NCBI GenBank assembly: GCA_025617745.1
Contig: CM046859.1
Coordinates: forward strand, 26,401,371 to 26,465,370
From: Heliocidaris erythrogramma
Taxonomy: Eukaryota > Echinodermata > Echinoidea > Camarodonta > Echinometridae
Length of the DNA: 64,000 bases
Reading direction: 5' to 3'
Part shown: positions 1-9,026 of the stretch, piece by piece
How the letters are laid out: every line of letters begins with the position of its first letter
How positions within the stretch are numbered: position 1 is the stretch's first letter
The notes under the pieces: model-generated
The model's database searches: none
What the model was told of the DNA's origin: nothing
The model's input: the letters and a program-made list of their open reading frames with translations, nothing else
Position numbers and translations under genes: made by a program

Positions 1-1
1 G

Positions 2-97
2 GAGGCTAATTTCGGTCGTATGGGTACGGATGTTTGTAACACCAGTGACACGTACACCGACGATGTCAATTGCCGATATGAGCCAACATTCCAAGAG
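2..97 (+). CDS. SUEL-type lectin domain, first half (exon cut by window edge)
   Basis: Reading from base 2 gives 32 codons beginning EANFGRMGTDVC, followed by Cys at residues 12 and 24 and ending in TFQE. The ANFGR block followed by spaced cysteines is typical of the N-terminal half of the SUEL/Gal_Lectin domain found in sea urchin egg lectin, latrophilins and PKD1L2-like proteins, which binds rhamnose or galactose outside the cell. The exon is taken to end after GAG at 97, before donor GTTTGT. Joined in phase 0 to the exon at 1738 it continues the domain without a break. The start of the exon, and any signal peptide, lie left of the window. The parent protein family is not decided by this domain alone. 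Confidence 0.8.
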
Positions 98-107
98 GTT
101 TGTCAAT

Positions 108-745
108 TACTCTCTCTAAAAAAAGGTATGAAGTGCCACTCTATTTTTACTCCCTCGAGAGTCACGTCACTTATCAATGGATTTTTTTTTTAAAGACCTC
201 AGCCTGACCGAATTTTGAAATATACACTTTATTCATCCACGGGGAACCATATATTTTCTGAACAAATTGAAACCAACTTCATGAGATTACGTTTCCTGTG
301 GAATGAGTAACAGCGTCCCGAATGTTGAGCCCCGGTGGTTTTTCTGACGAGGGCCCCGTCTCTGAGGAACGCTACTTTGCGGGGGGTGAAAATTTGATGA
401 CGACATATCGTGTAGACGCACTCGGAGCTGTATACATGACATGTCGTCACACGTCTAGCGACCCCTGCAGTTTCCTCTCTTGTTACGCAATAGGGAGGGG
501 GCGGACCAAAAAAAATTATCTTTTTTATTTTTTATGGATAAACGGAGACGAAAATTTATGAATACCCAGGGTAATTATATTCTTTGTTTACTAAGCTTTA
601 CGTCAATATATGGTTGTTTTGGGTCAGGCTGAGGTCTTTAATGAATATCAAGTGAATATCGAGTGCTCTCTAAAAAGAAAATGGTGATTTTTCACTCTTT
701 TTTCACTTCCCCGGGGTGTGACGTCAGTGATCACATGGTTTTTTC
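108..745. repeat. Diverged direct repeat flanking a TTAA element
   Basis: Bases 108-180 (CTCTCTAAAAA, then CACTC, TTTTTACT and GTCACGTCA blocks) match 668-745 in the same order and orientation with many changes. The two copies flank the inverted-repeat element at 194-637. Confidence 0.5.
194..637. mobile_element. TTAA-flanked inverted-repeat element 1 (444 bp)
   Basis: The ends are perfect inverted repeats, AGACCTCAGCCTGACC at the left and its complement at the right, each flanked by TTAA (190-193 and 638-641). TTAA duplication is characteristic of piggyBac and Kolobok superfamilies. No transposase is present, so it is non-autonomous. It lies in the intron that splits the SUEL domain. Confidence 0.7.
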
Positions 746-787
746 TTTTAATTTTTATATTTTAGAGTAGATTTCTTTTTGAACAGG

Positions 788-842
788 TAATGGCGGATCC
801 AGGGATTTAGGGGTCACGTACCCCCTCCTCCACCCGTAATAT
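788..842. repeat. GGCGGATCCAGG-type dispersed repeat fragment
   Basis: Contains AATGGCGGATCCAGGGATTT followed by a C-rich run. The same start occurs at 8696, 8886 and 15457, so this is a dispersed family end. Confidence 0.5.
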
Positions 843-895
843 TTAGCCGTGTTTAGTTTGCTTACCAAATATTTTTATTTCAGGTGAGAGGCGAA

Positions 896-951
896 ATAAT
901 AATAATAATAATAATGATAATAATAATAATAATAATAATAACAATAATACA
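896..951. repeat. AAT microsatellite
   Basis: About 18 copies of AAT/GAT/AAC triplets. The rest of 1090-1737 shows only a G run (1517-1532) and no gene beyond the exon border. Confidence 0.9.
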
Positions 952-1737
952 GGTATGTGGTGTGAATGAATATTTATCATCTTGATTAAAGTTGAAGTTG
1001 AGTACTGATGAATTGTCTCCAGGTTTTTCAAAAGGAGTAATGATATTTTTGCATCACGAGGTTTTAAAACCATTATGTCAGATTTCACACTGATGAGTGG
1101 TCAAAATCTCGGGTTCCAAGGAATAAACTTGTACTAAGGAATACGTATTCTTAAAATGCGAGAGCCTGGAGAGAGCATTTCAAAAGCAAGCCTTCTCAAA
1201 ATGTTCTTCTAACATGGTACAGTGGCATAATGAACGTTCGCAATTAGGAACCAAGATTTCTCGCACGAACACACACACGGGCCCATCCACACAAAAAAAA
1301 TCACGAAATTGGATTCATTTTTAGGACGTTCTAGACCTATCTTTAGTATTTTATTTGCATTTCAAAGAGAATTTTCACTACTATATGATAGTCACTTATA
1401 TTAATTTTGTCAAACTTTTTCAACATCTGATTGATTTTAAAATGCGTTTTCCTTGAAAATTCGGGGTATCTTTGTAGAGACCATCCCCCTCCCTCAAAAC
1501 TCTGTGTGTGTGTGGGGAGGGGGGGGGGGGGGTGGTTGTATACCCCACACCGGGATTTACGCTCGTGATATGGTACATAAGGGGGGTCACGAGTCTTTTT
1601 TCTTTGTTAGTACTCAACAAGGAAGAGAGAAGCAAAGTCAGAGGTGTAACCTGTGTAGATTGATCATTGTCTAATCCAGTCACTTTCAATTTTTCACTAC
1701 AAAATACGATTTTTAAATGATACTTTTCGCTTTTTAG

Positions 1738-1861
1738 GTATGTATTGCTTGTCGTGGGAAGCAGGAGTGTCTGATAGACCCACATCGTTTCAAAGATAGT
1801 TGTGTAAATACCCAAAAGTACATCAGTTTCGAGTACGAGTGCAGAACACTTCGTGCACAAA
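1738..1861 (+). CDS. SUEL-type lectin domain, second half
   Basis: This 124-bp exon follows a pyrimidine-rich acceptor (TTTTTAG) and ends at a consensus donor (A|GTAAGT). It starts in phase 0 and ends in phase 1. It encodes VCIACRGKQECLIDPHRF, then KDSCVNTQKYISFEYECRTL. The C-x-GK-x-C block, the FxDxC block and the KYxxFxYxC block are the hallmark of the C-terminal half of the SUEL/Gal_Lectin domain. With the preceding exon nearly the whole domain is present (about 73 residues visible). The frame is open across the exon and the cysteine spacing fits the family, so this is a real coding exon. From here onward all recognised exons of the gene are in phase 1. Confidence 0.88.
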
Positions 1862-2345
1862 GTAAGTCATTTTATTTTCGATTTAGGGCTAGTATCGAAT
1901 GCAAATAGAAATAACTCTCACATTAAACTATACACCTATGAAAAGTGCATTTGTGCATATTCACGATGCAACCCCAACAGGAAAAAAAATCCGTAAAATA
2001 GCACAAGTTCATATAAGGGAAGGGAGTCAAATTTAAAAAAAAATCCCGCCGTCAGGATCGGGTACAATGTTGAAAATTCTGTGCCTCCAATGTTTTGTTT
2101 TTGTTTTTTGTTTTGTTTTTGTTTTCTATTGTTTTCTTTGGGGGAGGGGGTCAAAATCTCCTTTGCTGGGTGCAGATTTGTACCTCTGAAGGGTGAAAAT
2201 TATACCTTCTGTACATGTTTGTAAATGCGTTGGTGCAAAATGAATCCTTCCTGTTTTAAAGGGTTTCTCGGAATTGAATACGTGCGATGAAGAAGGGCTC
2301 AAAGTTCATCATTTTTAGGTGTAGTTAGATATATATATATATATA

Positions 2346-2862
2346 TAATGTGAAAGAAATGCGAGAATAACGTGGCGTAGCTCAATCGAAGTTCCCCAGA
2401 GCTGTCCTCCCTTTTTGAAATTTTTGCAAAGGCTGAAAAAATGTCTCCGCCGGGAATCGAACCCGGGTCGTTGGCTTAGAACGCCAATGCCTTAACCACT
2501 AGACCACGGAGACGGGTTAGTGGTTTCGGCGACACCAGATTCAATTGACCGACAGATTTGACAAATCTTCAACCTTATTAATTAATTCCTTTGTCGGGGG
2601 CAGGTGAGTTTTGAACAAAGACAAGCCGCGTGCCTCAGCTGGATCCAAGCGAATGCTTTGAGATACATGTATACATTAGAATAATTATTAACAAGTGTAA
2701 GGAAATAACATATACAACAGCTTTGGCAAATATCGTGGGAATAAATACAATGTGAAAGAAATGCGAGAATAACGTGGCGTAGCTCAATCGAAGTTCCCCA
2801 GACAAAGGAAGTTCCCCGACAAAGGAATTAATAAGGTTGAAGATTTGTCAAATCTGTCGGTC
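2346..2862. repeat. Direct and inverted repeat complex around a tRNA gene
   Basis: A segment starting AATGTGAAAGAAATGCGAG and running through GTAGCTCAATCGAAGTTCCC occurs at 2346-2400 and again at 2749-2804. In addition 2547-2600 (GACCGACAGATTTGAC ... CCTTTGTCGGGG) is the inverse complement of 2814-2864. The tRNA sits between them. The arrangement looks like a small compound element, but no target duplication is clear. Confidence 0.65.
2442..2513 (-). tRNA. tRNA-Arg (anticodon TCT)
   Basis: Read on the minus strand it folds into a full cloverleaf: acceptor GTCTCCG with CGGAGAC (7 of 7), D stem GTCT with AGGC, anticodon stem TTGGC with GCCAA around loop GTTCTAA (anticodon TCT, decoding AGA), T stem CCGGG with CCCGG around TTCGATT. 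The A box (TGGTCTAGTGG) and B box (GGTTCGATTCC) are intact, and a run of six T follows the discriminator A, as expected for RNA polymerase III termination. It is intronless and antisense to the lectin gene. It could be a repeat-borne copy rather than the major cellular gene. Confidence 0.8.
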
Positions 2863-3095
2863 ACTTCTTGACAGTGATTTTTAATGATAATGTATTGTGA
2901 TTTGTAATATAAGCATTTGCTTAGTTTTACAATGGAAAAAAGAAGTGAGGATATGCAAAGACATAACATCTATCAGAGTCTACTAAATTACCTGTATTTC
3001 ACTATGTGTGTTACGTTAATGTAATGTTTCAAAATATATATAGACTAACGCTATTTTCATTTTATCCTTAATTTCTCTTTGAAACGTATATACAG

Positions 3096-3110
3096 TTGTC
3101 CCGAATAAGG
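3096..3110 (+). CDS. Candidate 15-bp micro-exon, phase 1-1
   Basis: An acceptor (ATATACAG) is followed 15 bases later by a strong donor (AGG|GTAAGTAG). Read in phase 1, joined to the last base of the SUEL exon, it gives I-V-P-N-K with the last base opening a Gly codon. Length and phases match the other exons of this gene, and it sits between two well supported exons. It is too short to judge by coding content and could be a chance pair of splice signals. Confidence 0.4.
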
Positions 3111-3594
3111 GTAAGTAGGTTGGAATTTAATCTATTTTCTTCCTTTAAAAGACTGATCCATATAACCAGCTTCACTTTGCGTCTAGATTGCCTCAGTGCC
3201 TAAAATACTTTTTAAGCTATTCGGATTTGAACAATGCGAACTGTAGACTTCTTCCATTTAAAATAAATTGTTATCATTGCTGTGATAATTTTATATAAAC
3301 TAGGATAGACAATAATGGGTTGATTTGAATACAAATTTATACATATTTAAGTGTTTTCTCTCTATACGGGTGTTGCTATTTTGAAATATTGATAATTTAC
3401 ACCACTTTTTCAGCGGAATTACTGAAATTAAATAAGAAAGCAGGTAGTGCCAAATAGAGTTTTAACATAATTACGAAAACATAGTCCACAGACCTATCCG
3501 AGAAAAAAAAATGCGCATGGAAAATGGTTTATACACGTGTCGAGTAATGTGGTCATAAATCTCATCAATTACATTTTCCATTTTCTTTTCAAAG

Positions 3595-3648
3595 ATCCCG
3601 TTAAAGGCGAAGTATTTGTTGAACCTTCTCCGCCGGTAGAGGGACCCG
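3595..3648 (+). CDS. Linker exon, phase 1-1 (54 bp)
   Basis: A pyrimidine-rich acceptor (TTTTCTTTTCAAAG) and a perfect donor (G|GTAAGT) bound 54 bases. In phase 1 it reads (D/N)PVKGEVFVEPSPPVEGP plus the first base of a Gly codon. The Pro/Glu/Val-rich, cysteine-free peptide looks like an extracellular stalk or linker after the lectin domain. The phase agrees with the end of the SUEL exon. A TTAA-flanked element is inserted only five bases past the splice junction without damaging the GTAAGT donor. Confidence 0.7.
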
Positions 3649-3657
3649 GTAAGTTAA

Positions 3658-4547
3658 AGGAGAATTACGCTCAAAAATAAAGATGATAGTGTTCAAAGGT
3701 GTTATTTATTCCTACTTGTTAGACTATATGGCTTCGCGTCAAAATATACGAGATCGATACGAATCAAGATTTTCTGAGCAAAATTTACCATCTGCTAGCA
3801 ATATGTGTCGTCTGCTAGCAGCACATGGGGGCTGCCATTTTGTTTATGTGTACAAGAAGATTTTCTTAATCCCAATGCTCAATTGCCTTTTTCAAAATTA
3901 AAAACCCATTTGAGATTAAAAATATAGAATAGATATGTCAATTTATTTTTAAACTGAAGATTTCCTTATATATTTCTGTTGAAAATCGATTTTCGCTTAA
4001 TAGAAATCTATTTTCTCGATACTGGACGTATGGGACGGAGCAAATTAATTCAAATTTTATGGATGCTTCTTCCCTGAGCATCTATAGCGGCAAACTATGC
4101 ATTCACCTGCTTTCGGATAATGGACTTGAAAAGTCAGAATGCATGCTGCATATATTATGTTCTGCTCTGTTTGGCAAACCCAAGAAAATAGATTTTTGTT
4201 AAGCAAAACCAGACAATTTAAAAGTATCATTATAAAGATTTAATTTTTATAATACATGTAAACACCCACTTTATATTTTTCGTCACATATGGGATTTTCG
4301 GTAATGAAGAAAATCAATTTAGGATTTGGATTCAAAATATCTTCCTTCTCAATGGTTCATGTACAACTCCAAATCAGCAAGAAAATGGCAGCCCCCATGT
4401 AAATGAGTAGGAGACGATACCGGGTGTTGGAATATCTTTATTTATACCCTTTTCTGATATCTTATTAGAAAATGATTTAGGCCAATAAGTAGGAATATAT
4501 TACACCTTCCAATATAAGTAAATTTGTAATCAGGGGTTAATTCTCCT
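3658..4547. mobile_element. TTAA-flanked inverted-repeat element 2 (890 bp)
   Basis: The ends read TTAA-AGGAGAATTA and TAATTCTCCT-TTAA. The inverted homology continues inward, for example the bases for CATGGGGGCTGCCATTTT near 3824 and their complement near 4385. TTAA lies at 3654-3657 and 4548-4551. No transposase is visible; the small open frame at 3683-3901 lies in the arm and is not credible as a gene. Confidence 0.72.
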
Positions 4548-4620
4548 TTAAAATACGATCACATGCCATGATCCTCATACCTCTTTTGTCTCCTACTTTC
4601 CCTATCCCCCCTTTTCTCCC

Positions 4621-4700
4621 TCTCACTATTCTCACTCTAACTATTCTCTCTCTCTCTCTCTCTCTCTCCCTCTCTCTCTCTTTCTCTCTTTTTCATGCAC
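4621..4700. repeat. CT-rich microsatellite
   Basis: Nearly uninterrupted TC/CTC repeat. The flanks 4552-4860 show no gene. Confidence 0.85.
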
Positions 4701-4865
4701 TCTTTCACTCTACTGTCCTATACTGGAATGGGGATTTACATATTTAACTTGATATCCTTGGGATTCACTACTGTAAAAAGATTCGAATAATTATAGACTA
4801 TGTGTGTGATAGTAATATCAAATTTATACATTTTCAGCACAAGCAGTAAAACAAAAACAATAGTG

Positions 4866-5040
4866 TGGAGGTGTCGAGGTATAGTGGTTCATTCACTTGA
4901 CTCTCAATCCAAGGGTTGAAGGTTCGAATCTCAACCGGACACTAGCGTCTTTTGGCAAAACATTAATCCACATTTGCCACTCTCCACCCAGGTTTGAAAT
5001 TGGTACCCGGCAGGATTTATTCCTTGAAATGCACTGTGCG
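4866..5040 (+). mobile_element. tRNA-derived SINE
   Basis: Begins GGAGGTGTCGAGGTATAGTG, with an A-box-like GGTATAGTGGTTC (4878-4890) and a B box GGTTCGAATC (4921-4930), then a tRNA-unrelated body (CATTAATCCACATTTGCC, CCACCCAGG, GGCAGGATTTATTCCTTG). Related copies lie at 57077 and 58823. Confidence 0.7.
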
Positions 5041-5130
5041 CTAACAGCTTGTACCGAAAGGGTGTGTATATGTAGCGTCGCGTCGCATCGCGATGACTGG
5101 AACACGACCATTCGTCCAAAAGCCCCCCTG
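5041..5130. repeat. GTCGCGTCGCG dispersed repeat, copy 1
   Basis: Core CGAAAGGGTGTG ... GCGTCGCGTCGC ... GACTGGAACACGACC, then TCGTCCAAAAGCCCC. The same core occurs at 8590-8690 and, inverted, twice at 11485-11640. Confidence 0.55.
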
Positions 5131-5995
5131 TAAAGCCCATAAATGTAAAAATCAACCACAAGCGTAAAAATAACCACAAATGTAAAAAATCGGTTCAGCC
5201 ACAAATGTCAAAACATTTCGCCTACAGATGTAAAAGTTTCCATTTTTACCACAAATGTCATGACATGTCGACCGCAAATGTAAAAACTCATTGCTTGCAT
5301 ATTGCACCCATGTGAGATAAGTTATTGTGAGATGTATGTGTTTGTGCGCGTCTATGCGTGTGTGTGAGGTTTTCCTGACCATTAAAATCCCTAAAATATC
5401 ACAACACCCTTAACCACAAATGTCAAAACATGTCAACCGCAAATGTAAAATAAATTAAACTAGTGGTTTATCAGTGGTTTCCTTTCTATGATTAGTTTAC
5501 AGAGACGGGGGTCGAGGAGCTGATCATAAACTTTGAACAATGGAAAGAAAAATTCACATAATCCATCGATCTCTACATAGAACAGCAATTGATACGACAA
5601 TAGTGAGGGCAGTTAATGTTGTATCCCTCAAAAGTAGCCAGTCCATATCATTATTATTAACAAAACCAGACATCTAGAGCGAACCCCAAAATATTATAAA
5701 AAATACAATTTATTGGCCGCCAGGCATTTTTAACACGCAAATTCCCTCTGATTTTCGAAACCGGGCAATTTTGTTGGCTTGTCAAAGCCGGGCAATAAAA
5801 TGTAAAAATTGCATTGCTCAGATGTCTGGTTAACAATACTTTTTTTATTTACGCGATTTTTAATGATGAAATATTTAATGGGTGAGAAAATGCCTGAACC
5901 CTGCATGTTATCAAAATAATATAACACAAAATTAGAGGGCCTACACTATACGGCACACGCTGCATGTTGTTTTGATTAAAAATAGTGTTTATTGC

Positions 5996-8285
5996 CACTT
6001 GGTCTACAGCCAGTTGGTCTAATAGACAATTGGTCTAACATCATTCGGTCTAATATCAGTTGGTCAAATAAGCAAAATTGGTCTAATCATCATTTCGTCC
6101 AATTACCATTTGGTCTAATTGTCATTTCGTCTAATTACCTATAGTGAATTCGTGTAATGGCCATTTGGTCTATTTGGTAATTTTGGAACCGGGCCCCAGG
6201 AAGGGGGGGGGGGGGGTGAGGCTGCAGCCCCTTCACTTTTTGAGTAGACACGTTTCATAAAATTTGGTTTAATGATTATGTACAATATATATTTTTTTTG
6301 AAGAGATCACATTTTAATACATTGTAATAATGTTTGGCCGCTCTTAGTTGGTATAGGCCAAAGGTAAAAACGGAGAGAGAGAGAGAGAAATGGTAGAAGG
6401 ATAAAAAAAACCATGGTGAAAGATGGAATAGAAGATTATAAAAAAGCCCCCCCCCCAAAAAAAAAAAAATAAATAAAAAAATAAAAAAATAAATAAAAAA
6501 CAAAAAGAAAGAAAAAGAAAGAACAATGCAATATAGGCAAATGAAAGATAACCCAAGGAATAAAGAGCAAAAAAAAAAAAAAATAGAGAGAGAAAGAGAA
6601 AAATGATAGAAGAAATAATACATGTATAAAGATTAACATAACGAAAAATAGAGAAATGATAGAATGATAAAAGATTGGTGTATAAGCTAGCGAAAGAAAT
6701 GAAAGGATAAAAAACAATATAATAAAAGCAAAGTGCAATTAAAAAATTAAAAATTCACTAAAATATTAATTGATTATTCAATTAATCAATTTATTCACTA
6801 GATAATCAATTAAGCACATGTAATTAATTCACGCCATGCTCCATCAGGTCACCTTTCTTCCTCCTCTTTTTTACCCCCCACCCCGAAAAAAGAAAGAAAT
6901 ATTGGACATACAATTACTGCAATTTTTCTTTTAATTTCGGCCAGTGCACCAAACCAAGTCCTGACTGTTTAGTCAAAGCCCCCTAGAGTAGTATTGTAGG
7001 GAAAAAAAGAAATTAGTCCAGTTGGTCATTAGACGAAAAGACGATTAGACCAATATGGTAATTAGACCAGAGGGCTATTAGACCAAATGACAATTAGACC
7101 AAGTGGTTATTAAACTAAATGGGTGTTGACTAAATATCATGTATCATGACTTGTGTTCTTTTTATGTGCAAATAAATAAATGATGATAGACCAACTGACG
7201 TTAGAGTAGACTAACTGACATATGGAACAAATGATGTGTAGACCAAATAGGTAGGCCTATTAGCCCAATTGGGTTTGGACCAATTGATGATTAGACGAAA
7301 TGGCAATTAGACCAATTGATAATGGACCAAATGGTTTTAGACCAAATGGCTATGAGACGATATAGACCAAATGGTAATTAGACGAAATTGAGACCAAAAT
7401 GGTAAATGCACAATAAGATGATTAGACCAATCGATAATTAGACCAACTAATATTAGACCGAACGATGTTAGACCAAATGGCTATGAGACGATATAGACCA
7501 AATGGTAATTAGACGAAATTGAAATTATACCAAATGGTAAATGGACAATAAGATGATTAGACCAATCGATAATTAGACCAACTAATATTAGACCGAACGA
7601 TGTTAGACCAATTGGCTATTAGACCAACTCGCTGTAGACCAAGTGGCAATAAACCTAAATAACTATAACAGGCTAATCTATTTGTAGTACTAGACCAAAT
7701 GGATATTAGACCAAGTGAACATTAGACCAAACGGTTATTAGACGAACTGAGAATTGGACCAAACGATGATTAGAAAAAATGGTAATTAGACGAAGTGATG
7801 ATTAGACGATGTGAGTGTTAGACCAAGTGGATTTAGACAAAATGGCTGTTAGACGAAATGATGATTAGACCATTTGCTTATTAGACCAAGTGGTGTTTAG
7901 ACCAAATGGGTATTAGACCAAAGAAATTTTTGACGAATTGGTGATTGGTGAGTGGTGATTGGACGAAGTTATTAAACTGATTATTAGACCAAATAGTTAT
8001 TAGACGAAATGATGATTAGACCATTCGGTTATTAGAGCAACTGGGAAATAGATATTGGACCAAGTGAACATCAGACAAACTGATTATTAGACCAAGTGGT
8101 GTTTAGACCAAATGGGTTGTAGACAAATTGGCTTTAGACGAAGTCGTGATTAGACTAAGTGAATAAACTGATTATTAGACCAAATGGTTATTAGACGAAA
8201 GGTTGATTAGACGAACTGGTGATGGTCGAATAGACCGAATGATGTTAGACCATTTTGGTTATTAGACCAATCGGCAATAGACTAA
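5996..8285. mobile_element. Inner fold-back element with TTGGTCTAAT arms
   Basis: The left arm (5996-6178) repeats TTGGTCTAAT-type units of about 14-20 bases; the right arm (7018-8285) is about 1.27 kb of the complement, ATTAGACCAA with spacers such as ATGGTAATTAGACGAAATG. The arms are strongly unequal. The centre (6180-7010) holds a G run, a purine-rich stretch (6370-6760) and no transposase. Confidence 0.68.
6370..6760. repeat. Purine-rich low-complexity stretch
   Basis: A- and GA-rich sequence. It produces several long open frames on the minus strand made mostly of Phe, Leu and Ser; these are compositional and not genes. Confidence 0.8.
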
Positions 8286-8584
8286 ATGGCAATTTACCAT
8301 AATAACTTATATCGGTGCATTATAAGTAAGCAATCAGTTTTTACATTTGCGGTCGACATGTTATGACATTTGTGGTAAAGTTTGAAATTTTTACATTTGT
8401 AGGCGAAATGTTTTGACATTTGTGGTTAAACCGATTTTTACATTTGTGGGCGATTTTTATTACATTTGTGATTATTTTGACATTTGCAGGTGCAATATTT
8501 TTACATTTCCTGTTATTTTTACATTTGTGGTTGATTTTTACATTTGTGGGCTCTACACCCCCCCCCCCCCCCAGTTTTGCCCAA

Positions 8585-8960
8585 AACTGTGCGTTGGAAG
8601 CGTTGGGTCGCGTCGCGTTGACTGGGACGCCACCTATAGTACAAAGCCCCCGGCCCGGTTTTGTCGAAAGGGTGCGTTTGGACTTTTTCTAATTCAGGGG
8701 CGGATCCAGGGGGACCGGGGGCAAATCGGCCGTCGTCCCCCCTTTGGAGCCAGCGGCCGCCTGTGAAGCCAGAGGGGGGCCGAATCGGCCGCAGCCCCCA
8801 CTTTTTCAGAATGTCCAGAGTGGGTCGAATCTACCGCGTCCCCATTCCCTTTTTCAGTCGCTTTCAAAATAATAAATCTCTTAACGCAGTGGCGGATTTA
8901 AGGGTACCTGTTCCCCTTGAAAGAAAGTATACATTGTGCCCCCCCCCCTTTCAGAACTGA
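8585..8960. repeat. GTCGCGTCGCG and GGCGGATCCAGG dispersed repeat fragments
   Basis: 8590-8690 carries GGGTCGCGTCGCGTTGACTG and AAAGCCCC as at 5041. At 8696 (GGGGCGGATCCAGGGGG) and 8886 (AGTGGCGGATTTAAGGG) start two fragments of the GGCGGATCC family. These explain the G/C-rich open frames here. Confidence 0.5.
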
Positions 8961-9026
8961 TAACCTTTTTTTATTTCTTAATATAATAAATATAATTTAT
9001 TTCTTAAATATATATATATATATATA

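Larger units (their letters stand above)
5131..8553. mobile_element. Outer fold-back element with CACAAATGTAAAAA minisatellite arms
   Basis: The left arm (5131-5290, with a stray block at 5410-5453) is built of short imperfect repeats of CACAAATGTAAAAA and CACAAATGTCAAAACAT. The right arm (8335-8553) is the inverse complement of the same repeats (TTTTTACATTTGTGG, ATGTTTTGACATTTGTGG). The order of variants mirrors between arms. This is the design of fold-back transposons (TU elements of sea urchins, FB of Drosophila). The spaces outside the inner fold-back (5460-5990) hold no recognisable gene. Confidence 0.65.

Noticed and set aside
6276..6738. Long minus-strand open frames rich in Phe and Leu
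   Set aside because: They arise from A/GA-rich low-complexity sequence; no domain or codon signature.
7018..8285. Regular short repeats with spacers, CRISPR-like at first sight
   Set aside because: Repeats are degenerate (ATTAGACCAA variants), spacers are short and uneven, an inverted partner arm exists at 5996, and the DNA is eukaryotic.
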